From Oscheius onirici (Eukaryota; Nematoda; Chromadorea; Rhabditida; Rhabditidae), in assembly GCA_932521025.1 (NCBI GenBank), contig OW051471.1, positions 9,548,001 through 9,612,000 of the forward strand: 64,000 nt of DNA, read 5' to 3'. Below the pieces are notes generated by a model. The model did no database searches. It was given only the letters and a program-made list of their open reading frames with translations, and was not told the DNA's origin. The position numbers and the translations under genes were made by a program. Positions 1 to 12,479 of this stretch are shown here, in pieces. How positions within the stretch are numbered: position 1 is the first letter of the stretch; each line of letters opens with the position of its first letter.

Positions 1-1497
1 CCAACTATTTTTCAGAGCTAACAAAATGGTGACTAACAGAATACAAAATGCTCACTTGGTCGAAAGGAGCCTATCCATTTGACTGGTTGAAATGACGGCA
101 TTGTAACTATTCAGCAGAAGAATAGGCGAAAAATGGGGGAAACCAGCTCACGATGGACAGGCTGAACAAATCATCCGAGAAAAAAGATCGGGCTGAAACT
201 AGTTTCGAAAGCGCTAATTCCTAAAGGCAGGCCGGCACACCCTGGTATTCAAAAGGGCTAGTAGATAAAGGCAAGAAAAGTCAATTAGGAACTGCTTCTC
301 GGCAAGAGATGGACGAAAAAAGGTTCGAAAATCACAGAGAAGAACTGCAAGTTTCAGCTAAAAGTTTAGTAAAGTCTGCTCGTCAACGCCCGTGGGGTCA
401 CTTGGCCAGCTGTAAAAAGTGGACATCTCGGAGTATGTTGTCTCTCTGCTGCCTGCTAGGACAATGTACACAATGTTTGAAGATTGTGTACCTGTGAAAA
501 CCTAGACGATGATTAATCATGTGGGTTCATGCGGACGTTTGTGTATTATAAAAAGATGGTGGGAAAATAAGAACTTTTAATGAACAACTTTGTATGTTCG
601 CTTTCTGGTTTAGGCTAAATTTACATAAACCTATTTTTTTCTTTCTTAGAGTCTTTAACGACGACCGTAACGTAATCTCTCGGAGTCGTGTATGTAATGA
701 ATGAGATCCTGTAGCATGTGTCTTCTTTGTTCTTTTGATATGTGAGAGAAGCGATGAGCCAGACCCAAATTAGAGTAGCCAGGCTTTCCATGAACATGAA
801 GCATGTCTGTTAAACAAGAAGAAGCTGTAGACGAATTCCTGAAGGTATATTTGGTTAAGACTCTTCAGGTTGCTTCAAAATGTTTTTTTCGACGTTTTAA
901 TAAGCTTGTTGCGCTAACCAAAAGCGCTCAATCATAACGTTTTTCAAAAAAAATGTATCTGTCTACTTTAGAGATGCGACGAAAGTTAGCCTAATTGCAA
1001 ACATGAGAATCAGAAGTACAATATGAAACACCCTTTTTTAGGAAAAATTCTTTCATAAATACGAGCGAAACTATGCAAAATGTAATGAACAACTCACAGA
1101 AGAACGGTAATAGCGGTGAGAAATATCGACAGTCTGAATCGCAGCATGTTCTCGCAGAATGAGAGAAATTTACGCAAGTACGTAAGATGACTGGCATTTA
1201 TACTGCTTTTCCAAAACAGGCGGAAACGTGCAATCTATTCAGATGATACCCTCGATTAGCCTAGCGTAAAAATTGCTGTCATGATGCTGAAAATAGCCAA
1301 TGAGGAACTGCGGCGTTATGATGACCACGCACTTCCGAGAGCAAGAGTCATTGATAGGGGAGGATTTGGATACAACAGGACGGTGAAAAGTGTGTATATT
1401 CAAGCAATGGCAAGAATTCGGAGGCAGGACTATTGTTCCGCGGAACCCATTTCGCTTTTCACATCTTCTATAATGTCAACGATAATATCGACATATA
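1..1497. other. No gene recognised
   Basis: Only short open frames occur here, with no nematode family signature, no convincing splice-site series and no RNA gene. I see nothing that I can annotate. Confidence 0.5.
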
Positions 1498-1505
1498 TTG
1501 GCAAA

Positions 1506-2225
1506 TATACTTGGGCACGAGCCGAAATTTTTAGGTTCGAGCTTTTTTTCGACCTGGCTCGAGAGGCTTGGTCGAGCCGAGCCTGTTTTTTTACGAGACC
1601 GAGCCGAGCCTCTTTTTCAACTGCTTCGAGCCGAGCCGGCTCGAGCCTCCAAGCGAAAATTTCAGACAAAGTTGTTCTCCAAATTCCCCGAAGTGCCTGA
1701 TAACTTCTTTTGAGCGTAGTTTTAGTTTGCAAAAAAAGTTTGCAACGCCCTTCCTTGGCCAAAGTTGCCTACTATCCCCCATATAGTCCTTGGCCTGAAC
1801 CACTGGAAATCCGTTAGTGTGTGGGAACTACCGAATGCAAAAGCAAAGCCTCCCAATAATGACTTGTCTAAACTTGTTACTACAAAATTAGTTATCCAGT
1901 ATTTCAAAAACAGAATGACAAGGGGAGGGACAGTAGGACTGAGACTCACTTAAACTAGGAACGGGCAAAAGAGTGAATTCGAGAATAAGTATGCATAAAA
2001 ACGAGAACCGAGAAACACTATCAGAAAGCTAAACATTGAAACCGAAAAGAATTTGAAGTCGGCTCGAAAAGGCTGTCGAGCCGAGCCGAGCCTCTTTTTT
2101 TCGTTGACCGAGCCGAGCCTTTTTTAAGAGACCGAGCCGAGCCTGATTTTTTACCAGACCGAGCCGAGCCGACTCGACGGTCAAAAACAGCCTCGGCTCG
2201 AGCCGGCTCGAGCTGTCCAAGTATA
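1506..2225. mobile_element. Non-autonomous hAT-like element (copy 1, GAGCC type)
   Basis: The element starts TATACTTGGG and ends CCAAGTATA, so the ends are inverted repeats. It is flanked by near-identical 8-bp duplications, TTGGCAAA at 1498-1505 and TTGGCAAG at 2226-2233. Eight-bp target duplications are characteristic of hAT transposons. Just inside each end are clusters of the pentamer GAGCC, often as GAGCCGAGCC (about 1510-1650 and 2050-2215), in inverted orientation; arrays of short subterminal repeats are typical hAT transposase-binding regions. The central 400 bp has no recognisable transposase. A second element with the same termini lies at 4185-5003. Confidence 0.85.
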
Positions 2226-2267
2226 TTGGCAAGGATACATTGGCAATCAATTTTTGAGGCTCTTCTT

Positions 2268-4142
2268 CTACTTCTGACATCCCATCTTGTCGACATCTAA
2301 AAGTGAGGTTTTAAAAGAACAAAAAAATTACTACCTGCAGTACAGTAGGGATTTGAAAGAGAACTGCAAGGCGACGTGGACCACTCTCCAGGATTCAAAT
2401 CATTCCCACCATCAATTCTGACGCAAGTGTTTCCGGTGAAAGCAACTGAATAAATTTCTTGTCGAAAATTGTACAATACTCTCTCCTGACAGTGTATCAG
2501 CTAAGACTCGTCTGTTTCTCCCCGCCCTAGCTCAGTTCCTCTCAAGTCTTACTCATGTGTCCTCGCTAGTAGAGTGCCCTCTAGTGGCCTCTCCCCCATT
2601 AAGTCCCAACATGTCTGTTACTGCCAGCATATAATAAACCTTTCAGCAAATTTTTGTATCCTATTACCCAAGCTAGGAGCTCTCATGAGGTTTCGGACCA
2701 TGGAAGGGGTTCAAACAAAAAGCTGCACAACTTACAATGGCCGCCGGTATAGTCTACAGGACTACCATCTGTCCATTTCTCGGTTCCGTTCTTCCAGTGG
2801 CGATATCCAATCAGAACGGGGAAAGAATGTATATTGTAGATGAAATTATTCTCCTACAAAATTTACATTTCCGTAAGAAAACGAATCAAACCCCTTCGCT
2901 GTGAACGGATACAAGATGTCCACAATTGTCTTGACAATACTGTTCAGACTGGTCAAAATTATGTAGGATAAGCTGTTTTGTTCCGAAATAGCACTTTCTT
3001 CTGAAGTAGAGGGATTTGGCACCGGTGCTTGATTTTTTGCAACGAAGAGCTCAAAAAAAAGTTAGATTGTTAAAGAAGAATGCTTACGTGTTTTTCCTGG
3101 AATGATTTTGCATGCGTAGTTATATCCACTTGATTGGTCATCACAAGAGGACGAGTACCAGAGTCCGGTTCTGGTATCCATATACACGCACGGTCCATCA
3201 TAGTCGTAGTCGAGGTTATCTATAAAAAGTGTATGATTATGCCTCCCACTAATGAACTTTGAGGATAAATCTGAATTGTCCAGCTCAATCTTACATTTTC
3301 CAGCTTTGTAATGTTCAGCAAAGTTGTAGAACTGAGCAAATAGCACAATTTTGCTGAACATCGCAAAGCCAGAGAATGTAAGCTTCATCTAGAGAATTGA
3401 GGTTTCTATCCGAGGTTTCTAAAGAAGGGTATGGTTCCCTTTTCCACTTTTCCACTGGATCCCAATATAAGAGAGCGTCTTAGAGTAAGAAGATTTATTA
3501 AGAGAGAGTTGAGAGGCGGCGGGGCCGCTTTATATAGTGGGAGCGAGGGGGAAGGACTATGAGTCAGTCGACAGTTTCTAAGTTTAGAGCGGCATCTAAA
3601 ATCAATTAAACAAACAGTTTCGACGAGAAGAAGAACCCAACATCCGATTCTTTTGACTCAACTGATTATTCTTAGATCAGTCAAGCATCAAAATAGCGCC
3701 TTTTTTGCACAACGGGCAGAAAACAAAGTACCTGGGTAGAAATTCTTATAAGTGACTGAATCTCCCGTATCCCAAATACAGCTGGAAATGTTGGTCGAAG
3801 TACATGTAATGGGCAGCCAGACTCGTTCAATACCGATAAGAGGCTTGCCAATATTCATCAAATTTGTGTTATCCTATAAACGTATTTTGATGTGTTTGGA
3901 TTTACTTACAAAGGCGTTCATTACGGTATAAATGTAGGCACCGTCGGCCGCACAAGAGTCGTAGGCATCGCTGTAGGAAGCCTCATTTCCCGAAACTCTG
4001 TAGCAGTTTCCAGCATTGTCTGATTGATAGTTAGTGGGACATTTATCCTCCGCTTTAACAGCTAGAAAATAGACATTGATTTATACATAAAAATGTTCTT
4101 ACTTTGCAAAAGTAGAGAGGCAGCTAGCAGCAAAAGTATCAT
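2268..4142 (-). CDS. Secreted protein with two C-type lectin-like domains (clec type)
   Basis: Eight exons join in phase: 4103-4142, 3910-4061, 3732-3873, 3088-3219, 2892-3049, 2736-2853, 2335-2445 and 2268-2296, giving about 293 aa. The first exon encodes a signal peptide (MILLLLAASLLLQ). CTLD1 (about residues 20-155) has CPTNYQSDNAGNCYR, a GIERVWL strand and a closing WYSSSC...YACK. CTLD2 (about 165-290) has KCYFGTKQ, CGHLVSVHSE, LIGYRHWKNGTEKWTDGSP, CVRIDGG and WSTSPC. The WTDGSP-type loop and paired cysteines are canonical; sugar binding cannot be judged. The exon 5 acceptor is TTTTTTGAG rather than TTTCAG. Nematode clec proteins are secreted and often immune- or diet-responsive; that role is family inference. 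hAT elements lie about 35 bp from both ends of the reading frame. Confidence 0.85.
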
Positions 4143-4184
4143 AGCTCACTATAACGAAGCCTTATCTCTGAACGTGGTTTGGAC

Positions 4185-5003
4185 TATACTTGGGCGTCGA
4201 GTCAAAAATCTCGACTCGATTCCGATTCGAGTCCGACTCGTGGACCATGTCGAGTCGAGTCGACTCCGAGTTGAGTCTGGATTCGAATTATTTAAATTAG
4301 CCATTTTAAAAATATACGTAAACTGTTTATTTAGCACAAAAAGGTAATAAATAACAATAAACTAAACGAAGTAAAAACTATTCGGAGTCACTTTCTTCGA
4401 AGATATCCATGTCCGAATCTTCGTCTTCTTCCAGTACGTCTTCCTCGATAATCGACGTTTGTGCAGCTACTTCGTCAACTATGTCGTAAATTGAAGACTC
4501 TTCTTTTAACGAAGAGTAGACGGTAATGACGTCTTGTGCTGTTTTTCCGGCCCAACGTCGACGTCTTTTGTTGCCTAAAAGAATACCACATGCACTAAAT
4601 AGTAGAAAATAATAAGTTAACATCTTTTGTCCGCGTGCTTTCTGTCCAGATGACGAAGTAAATTGGTTGTACTTCCTCCCGTTACTAAGAAAAATCGGCT
4701 ACATATTTTGCAGGTTGCTTTTCCTTCTTCTCTTGAAAAAAAACTCCCACACCTCCGACATTTTACCTAAAAAAAACTTGAATTAATGTTCTTAAAAACC
4801 ATATATTGAGAAAAAAGACACAAAACAATAAAAATCGAATAGAAATAGAAGAATGCCAGTATATATGCAAGTTTGAAAAAAAGCCGCGCATTTTAATTCA
4901 AACTCGACTCGACTCGGATTCGAATCCGAGTCGAGTCGAGTCGAACTTGAGGACCATCTCGAGTCGAGCCAGACTCGGAATCGAGTCGAGTCTCCCAAGT
5001 ATA
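4185..5003. mobile_element. Non-autonomous hAT-like element (copy 2, GAGTC type)
   Basis: The element starts TATACTTGGG and ends CCCAAGTATA, a perfect 10-bp terminal inverted repeat. It is flanked by perfect 8-bp duplications GTTTGGAC at 4177-4184 and 5004-5011. Subterminal clusters of GAGTC (about 4196-4265 and 4900-4990) replace the GAGCC clusters seen in copy 1. Its interior keeps degraded pieces of a hAT transposase on the minus strand (4378-4761). It is an internally deleted hAT element that would need a transposase supplied from elsewhere. Confidence 0.9.
4378..4761 (-). pseudogene. hAT transposase remnant: BED zinc finger joined to dimerisation-domain end
   Basis: Reading the minus strand, a start at 4761 gives MSEVWEFF, then after a frame change TCKICSRFF and GGSTTNLLRHLDRKH. 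This is a BED zinc finger (C-x2-C ... H-x4-H). It runs almost directly into LLFSACGILLGNKRRR, the conserved C-terminal piece of the hAT dimerisation domain, followed by an acidic tail. The catalytic core between them is absent and the frame is broken, so the copy cannot encode a transposase. The order N-terminal BED to C-terminal hATC is as in an intact hAT gene, which indicates an internal deletion. Confidence 0.75.
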
Positions 5004-5011
5004 GTTTGGAC

Positions 5012-5470
5012 CGCTGTTATTGAGCTCATTGGACTCGTTATCAGTTTGGTGGATTGGAGGGCACAATGTGGTCAAGAGGATGCTGTAGCCTGAATAAACT
5101 GCACTTTCTAGACGTCCGTTATGTTTACAAGACAGAAAAAAAGCTTGTAGGCGCTTTGTTCTTATCTCATCGATAGTTTTGGCCGGACAGAGCTTTCAGA
5201 TGGGGGTACACGAATATATCTAAAGTTTAGAACTTGTGGTTAGTGTAACTCTTGGGCATTAAAGTTCTGCTTATTGTTAGATGAAAAAGACTTTGGAGGA
5301 ACTACGTCGGCTTGTCTTATTAACTGAAACTCGGGAGAAGAACGACAGCTGAGATTAATTCAAAGTTTAATCATGACATAGACTTTCAGCTGCTGTGAGT
5401 GCAATTACAGTACGCTGACTTTCGTTCACTTTCACCTGCGCTCAGTGAATCAATTTATTTAGATAGTAGC
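5012..5470. other. Intergenic upstream of the receptor at 5471
   Basis: No coding or RNA signal was found. An ATTTATTTAG-like site about 5457-5464 could be the trans-splice acceptor for the downstream gene. Confidence 0.4.
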
Positions 5471-6727
5471 ATGTCGTTCCTTACAGAATATGATCCAAAT
5501 CCCGCGTGGTTTCTACCAATCCTACACTGTCTCAGCGTTTTTAATATTCTTGGTTACACTATTGGAATGTTGTGTCTCTTCAAGGTTAAGCTAATCGGTA
5601 TGCAGTCATTTTATAAATCGTTTCATTTTCGTCAGCGGAGCCTTTTACGTCTTAGGAAGTGGTCTAGTTTTGGACTTCCCCCTGTGTGCATCTCACGGAG
5701 TCGGCTTTCTTTCGACTCTTGGAATTCCTTTAAAGTATCTCGAAGCTATACAGATATCACTGATCGTCAGTGCGTTTTCACCTCTAAATATTGTTGATTT
5801 GCTCCTTCAGATGTCGGATACTGCACCTATGCTCTGTTTCTTTATAGACATGACACGATTTTTCGAATAGACTCTGTCCCCGAGTGGGTCACATATGCAA
5901 TACTTGCTTTTGCGATGCTGGGAGCTTTCATTCTGCCTCATCCCTTCAACATCCTAGTTTTTACAGCTCAGAACGCAACAGTCGTCAAAACGAGTGCTTG
6001 CGAGGTTTGTGTGCCGACATGATGTGAACATCTGCTTCATTTTAATGTACTTGCTAGAAATCTTTAAATTCCAGAGCCAAGAAAAACTATGTGAACGAAT
6101 TCCCAACTTCTGGACGGACTCTGTTTTTATACTTTGGTTGGAAACTAGCATTTTGCAAAAGATTTTTGTTCTCTACTACCTCTTCATGATCACAATTTTA
6201 TGCCTTTGGATCAGCTTTGCCACCTATCGACTAACTTTTGAACTTGGAAAACGGATTCAATCCAGGGCGACTCTGAATATGCACCGAGCGCTAGTCAGAT
6301 CTTTAGTTTTACAGGTATACTTCTGTTTACAAAGAGAATAGCAGTTCCAACAGACAGCTGTACAGTACGTTCTGTTCATTCTCCCAGTCATTGGAATGTT
6401 GACGTTCTGTTATTGCCATGTAAACCTCCCAGGTACTTTTTGGGTCCAAAACGGAATTTGCTTGTAGGTGCATCATTCCTTTTTACGATATCTTATCTAG
6501 CCTCTGATTTTGCCGGAGCATTTTCAATGGTCTGTACTCATAGCACCTACAGACGAGCAGTTCTGAAATTTGTTACTTGCGGTGAGAAAAAAGCTGCTTC
6601 AAAAACTTTTCTTGCAGGAAAATATCCTGCAGCAACTGGAACTATGAGTGCGGTCATGATTTTTGGTTCGATTCCTGCCAAAAATTTTTTTTTGCTTTTC
6701 AGTTTCTATTGTTTTCGAGGATCCTGA
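5471..6727 (+). CDS. 7TM chemoreceptor, srh-like
   Basis: Seven exons (5471-5597, 5641-5769, 5811-6004, 6075-6314, 6354-6432, 6468-6581, 6618-6727) join in phase to about 330 aa. Introns are tiny: 43, 41, 70, 39, 35 and 36 nt. TM1 is in WFLPILHCLSVFNILGYTIG and ends CLFK. The loop EKLCERIPNFW before TM5 fits the Srh pattern of an acidic stretch plus proline-containing segment. The RATLNMHRALVRSLVLQ segment before TM6 matches the conserved 'R...h..l...L..Q' block of the Srh/Str superfamily. TM7 ends in STYRRAVLKF, like the family's C-terminal YR motif. Each apparent frameshift in the raw frames is removed by one of the short introns, so the gene looks intact. Ligand unknown. The last exon is the least certain; a 38-nt intron could replace its end. 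Confidence 0.7.
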
Positions 6728-9700
6728 ACACGATTATCATGTCCGTTTTCGTTTTTGTTGCTTTAAAACTGGTCTAGAGAGAAAAATGCTTGAATTTGCA
6801 TGGTTTTACTCGGTTTCTTCGACAAAGCGGTACTGAACACGATTGTGATTGCTATTTTCGTTCTCGTTGGTCTACTGTAACGATAAACAGGAATCCGAAG
6901 CTTCGCTAAATACCGTCCGCAACACATGTTCCAGACACTAAGGGTTGTTTATTTTTGGGACCGCTGTAATTTTTTGTGAATGATTGTATTTCTTCAAAGG
7001 GCCGCTGTTCAGGAATAGAGCCTAAGAAATTTCTGATTGTGAGCAACCAATTGATTATGTCTGGACCATGTGTGCAAAATCTTTCTTTTCCTCATGTTCT
7101 TACCCGATTTATTTTCGTAAAATCATTCCATTTCTACGATCACACATCAATTAGGCGAACATCTCATTCCAATTACGAATCTCCCGAAAAGGGAGTAGTA
7201 AGCCCCTCATTCGCCCAACTCTTCTGCAAACTTTCCAAAAATGTCGGTTAAACGGAAACCATATTCAATCTCGTGGTCCAAAAGTTGTTGCCGTTTTTTG
7301 AGAAGAGAGCGGTTTGATCTCTATTTGGGGCAGCGATAGTCTTGACCTTGCGATTGACGTCAATGGTCACAGAAGAGCATAACATCATCGCCCAGGTCTC
7401 CCGAAAACCATCGGCCCTATTAAAAATGGTGGCGTTCATTCTAATCCAATTGAAACCGCGAAAAGATAAGAGATCACACGACCAGTTGGATCTTGTCTCA
7501 TCTTATCTTTTGTCGGTCGATGATTGACCGAACAGAGAAATCTCACATCACGAGAAAGTTTTCTGAAAGGCAGGCCAAACAGACTGTGAGAGAGACTGTT
7601 TACGACTCGAATTGCAAACTCTCTCTGTTTCCATTGCAAAGTCTGTATAAACTGAAGAAGAATGGGTGACATCACCTCGCCATTTCGGTCTCTCTTTTCC
7701 CCGTCTCTCGTCCAGTTGACCTCTGCGAGATCAAAGGCTTCTCAGTTGAAAGCGGAACTTCCTTGAAATGAAAAACTGGGATAGTTCATATATTTACTCT
7801 TTTAAGGACGGTTTCAGTAGCCGGAAGCGTAATTTGATATGATCATTGGTGAGAAAAATGAAAAAGAAAAAATATTGAAAACCAGAAACTAATGAACTGT
7901 AATTCGGATCTGCCATAAGCCGCTAAAAAAAGCGCTGTTTGCTGTAAAAAGATCTGAATTCTATAGATTCACTGAGCTTCATCAGAGATTGATAACCTCC
8001 GTTACTTCTTATTCTGATTCGACTGTGAAAGTTACTTTCTGCTCGCCATATCTATCCCCACCATGCAAATCTTTTTTCAGCCGTCCTTTTCTTGCACCAA
8101 AATTAGCTTACACCCTAATAGCATTTTGATGTCACAAAGTGGGTTGGCAGGTGTCTTTTCGTGCCAGGTGTTTGTCCCCTATTAAGTCAAAAACAGTTGT
8201 CCGAGGTCTGATCAACGAGATTTGGTACAAGCCAAAATGTCAGCCTGTTAGGCGAAAAAACGTTATTCGGCTAATACTAAATGAGAATTCGTGAAATGGT
8301 AGGGTGGGTCTTATACCCAAGCAGTCAAGCAGGCTGCTTCGTTTCGTTTAGCTATGTTCCATCGACTGATCTAGAACACAGTCTCCCCAGTCGTATGAGT
8401 AAAGTGTCCGTGAAAAGTTCGACCCCGCTTGAAGAGTCTTGATGTTTGATGTAATATGGTCGATAAGAGGGCCATCGATGCCCTCTAGGCACGTGTGATA
8501 ACCAATTGACGTAGTGGTCTCTGTGTTTTTCAAAGATGAAGACCCGTGTTCCGTGACTCAGCCTCGTTGTCTCTCAGTCTTTCTACGCTCAAATTATGTT
8601 TTTTTTTGAACTTTCCATATCCCTTTTATCCTCTCGTGTCATTTTCACCTTGGACGAGAGACAGAGGAGAAGAGATTCCATCTGGCACGTTCTCAGCAGC
8701 GGTATCTCAAACACCCCGGTTCGGTGCACGTCCACCCGGTGCTAATACTATCAAACGGGTCGGAGACCGAGATCATAGACTTTGAACCAAAAAGTCAGAG
8801 AGCCATTCTTTATTGGATTCGGAGGTGACGGGAGTGATAGTCTGTGTGCGGAGAAAGGTGTAAAATATGGGCGACAGGCCGCCACTGTATCAATTGTTCT
8901 CAAGTGACATCAGAATTAGTCTTTGGTAGAAGTCGACTAAAAGTTTTCTTTGCTAGAAGTCGACCAAATGTCAATCACTTTATCTGGAAATTTTTGTCTC
9001 CAATGCAGATCAATCGAGGATATGGACGCGAACATTTGATCTCGATCGTATCTCATGGTCATAACGGGAGGACACACAAATTGGACTCTTTTTGAGCTAC
9101 GGACATAGACTTAATTCGATTGTTTAGCAAGAATAGGACAAAACTGGCGAGAGAACAAGAACCGGTCAATTGTTCAAGCTGTTAAAAAATCAATGATCAG
9201 TAACTGTGTATCTGTCTTGTTCCTCAACCCCCCTCCCTGATCTCAACCGGTCGCACTTTCCCTTCTGCCCTATTAGTTCCTTGTTGTCCCCCGATCAACT
9301 TGCTGCTGTTTTTCAACAATCCCATGTGGTTAGGATCTTTCGAATTCAGACTCTTTCCCCACTGATTTCCTTGATCACGCGCTTCAACAAAACATATCTC
9401 GAGACGAGGAAGTTCGAAGCCTCTGCCGTATTTAGCCACCAATTAGGCAAGACGTTCCGGGGGCTGACTCAACGCGACCAGGTGCTTCCGTCTGTTCTTT
9501 ATTTCCTCTTTTCTTTGACCATTTTGACTTCCTCGTTGTGCGCGGATCTCTTGTGTTCTGTGTGCTTGAATTATTTTTAGGGTGGAAACTTGGTAGGGCT
9601 GACAGCCTCGACGAGAGACCGATAGCATCTCCTTCTCAAAAGTGACATCATTCTCCGTTTTAGTTTAATGACGAGATGATCCGCATCTTGAGAGAATACA

Positions 9701-12479
9701 GGGACTACGATGTGTTAATAGGGCACGCTGAGTTCATCGAGCGACCAATCCAGCTAAACAAATTTATCCCTCGCCACGTTGAGAAGAGTTGATTGTTCAT
9801 CGCGGGATCAGAGTTTTCCATCAAAACAACCAGAAGCCTGTCTTTTGCGGGAAGAAGGAGAGAAACATCACAGATCCCGGGAAGAGATCTCGTTTTCTTG
9901 ACTGACCGGAATTGGACCATCTATCACGTCATCGAACGGGTATGCAGACTATCAAAATTTTCGAATGACGCACGGGAACTGGTATAACCTACGATCTATT
10001 GTACCGTATTTTGCAGAAGTGGAAGATCTTCGAACATAGCCCTATTTTCACTCAACGGTTTGCCGAATTGGATTCTTTCGTGCGGCCGCGCTTACAGTAG
10101 TCGTCGAGATTAAGAACGCCGATATGTGGTCTTTCATCCGTCGTCTTACTTTGTTCACTTTGGTCTTTTCTCGGCTTAATTTTAGCCGGATAACAGATCA
10201 CTGAATTGTAGTCGGACTCACGTATTAATCTCTTCTCCCTTGCTCTTTTAATCTCAAACCGATTTAGATGCGGTTATAAGGGCAGGGATTATCCGAGCTA
10301 TCACATAAGGATGTGTATTGGTGGTTTGCTCGTTTTAGCCTGGTTGATCTGGATAAGCTATTCTCAAAGTCCTGACATTTTGTGAAGCGAGAATAAAATT
10401 TTGAAGCTGTCGTTACCATCGCGATCCTTTCGCTCCACTACTCCTGTAACAAGAATTTAAATGTTCAAAAAGAAGTTCATCGAGCATGGTTGACTATTTT
10501 TTTAGGCCTACAAAGGCTGTTTACTTGATCGAGATCACATCCGATGAGTCTTAAAGATATCGTGGTGGTTTCCAGGTTACTTGACAAATAAGATCCCATG
10601 ACAGGTCAAGATCGTATGATACTTACAACAAAAGCATAGCCCATACCAGACGTTCATTCTGCTAGCTTTTCATTGAGCCAAGCATGCAAAGCTGTGAGTT
10701 TCTAGATCATGGTCTTAAAGTAAATACTGCGGACTTTACCCTTTTTTCTACCGTAACTGAAATCCGAAATTTGGTTACTGTCTCATCACCGCTTCGATTC
10801 ATTCTGCCAGATAGCAGTTTCTGCAAAAAAACAGTTTAAATAACAGTTTTCTCTTATTATTAGTGCCAGGAAAGTTGCTTCGCCGGAATTACTCTTGACA
10901 AGTGCCTGGAGCCATCCTATTGAGACTGATTTGAAAGACTCTAGAATAGCGATTTTTGGCTTAAATATCAAGAATTTTAAGATCGTTGCCAGCTGTATCA
11001 AAAGAGTCGCATTAGATCGGCATAAAAGTACACACCTATCGTAAAGTTTTGTTTCCTGGATTAGTTTTGGATGTTTGAAGCATAATCGTCCTCTTGACCA
11101 CATATTTTAAAATTCTTACACTCATAAATCGGTCCGTTTTTGAAGCAAACTCTTCACTCGGTTATTCTAGTCAGTCTACGCTTCATTACTCCTTTGAAAT
11201 CCCTTCTTTTCAGGAGGTGGTTTAATCTTTTTTACTGCCATTAACATCTGAATCTCAGTTTGAATCCGACCGCAAAAAAGCCCAGATGCAGCGCCTACGT
11301 GTCATACGGAACTTTGAGCTACCTTCCTGATAAATATCATACTTCCTCCTACTAACTTCGTCCACCGTACACCCGATCCCTTCGGCTGCTGCTAACAGTT
11401 TATCGTCGCAGAGATCAAGTGTCACCGTCATCGGACCACAGATAACTACGTACTGTTCGAACTTGATTCCTCCCTGAATTCTGATCGTATGGCTCTTCGA
11501 CTCTCTGGCGCATCTTTTACAACCCTAACAAAGTTCGAACCAGCCGCCTTTGTGGGCAGTTCATAGACCGCGACCATATCGGGGCGTGGTCTCTCTAGTC
11601 TCTCCCCGTGCGACCAGTACTCTCACACAAACTGATCGCAATCGGGGCCTGGCGATCAGACGTCACTTTTGCAGGTCGAGAGTACCCGTTTGAGGTCCCC
11701 TTATCCTCTTGATTTCCCCTCCTCTGCTCCTGTGATCATTGTACTCCTGATGATTTATCTTTTTAAGTGTACTCTATTTTCGCGACCTCAAAAACCAAGA
11801 TCACAGTTCAAGCGTTCCCTTTTCCTTACCGGGACGAGCGTCTCTCCGATATGTGATGTTTCGCTGTTCGATCTGTGATTCCTGTCGCTCATTTTCTCCA
11901 CACACACGGCCCGTTATTGCACCTCTCGGCACATACACAAATAGTCAGCCACACAGTCAAAACGATCATCTTCCACTGGAGAGGGGCCACCACACCACAT
12001 CAAACATCCACCTCTCTTGGCTCTCCTTCGCTTGTTTGTGTACGAGAAAAGAGAAATTCTATTTCCCGCTTGATCTCTTCCTGTAGCCTGTAGGTTTCCA
12101 TCGAAATTCCTTCTTCTTCCCTTTTGTCTTCAAAAACAGTAGCGCGTCGCTGACTCTTTTCCCTGCCCACGGACGTATCCAATTATGTACCTTTTCCGGA
12201 GATCACTCTTCAATCACAACAGAGAGTTCATGTCGTGTTTTGAGTGGACAGAGATCCAACTTTGCCTCCTGTTCTCGAAGATCTTTTCCCGTAGCTTGTT
12301 CACAACCGATACGGTTTAGCAAATAGTTTTCATTCAGTTCCAGACAAAGATACAAAATCTTTCCTCCCTATTGGAGCTGACGCTGTCCGTTGCTACGACA
12401 TCACTTCAAAAATTTCTTTTTCTTGACACGGCTCTTTGTACCTGAACTGCGGACTATGACGAGAACTCCGCTCTTTTGA
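6728..12479. other. Gene-poor stretch, about 5.7 kb
   Basis: I find no gene I can support. Short open frames (for example 8348-8533 minus and 9206-9580 plus) lack homology and splice context. Two perfect inverted GATA-containing decamers occur at 7461-7470 and 7502-7511. The 3' part may carry distal regulatory sequence for the NHR gene at 12857, but that is inference from position only. Confidence 0.45.

Noticed and set aside
1430..2296. Several overlapping open frames rich in Glu/Pro/Ser or Arg/Leu/Gly
   Set aside because: They are products of the GAGCC repeat arrays of the hAT element, not genes.
8348..8533. 61-aa minus-strand open frame with a protein-like composition
   Set aside because: It has no recognisable domain, no signal peptide and no neighbouring exons that extend it.
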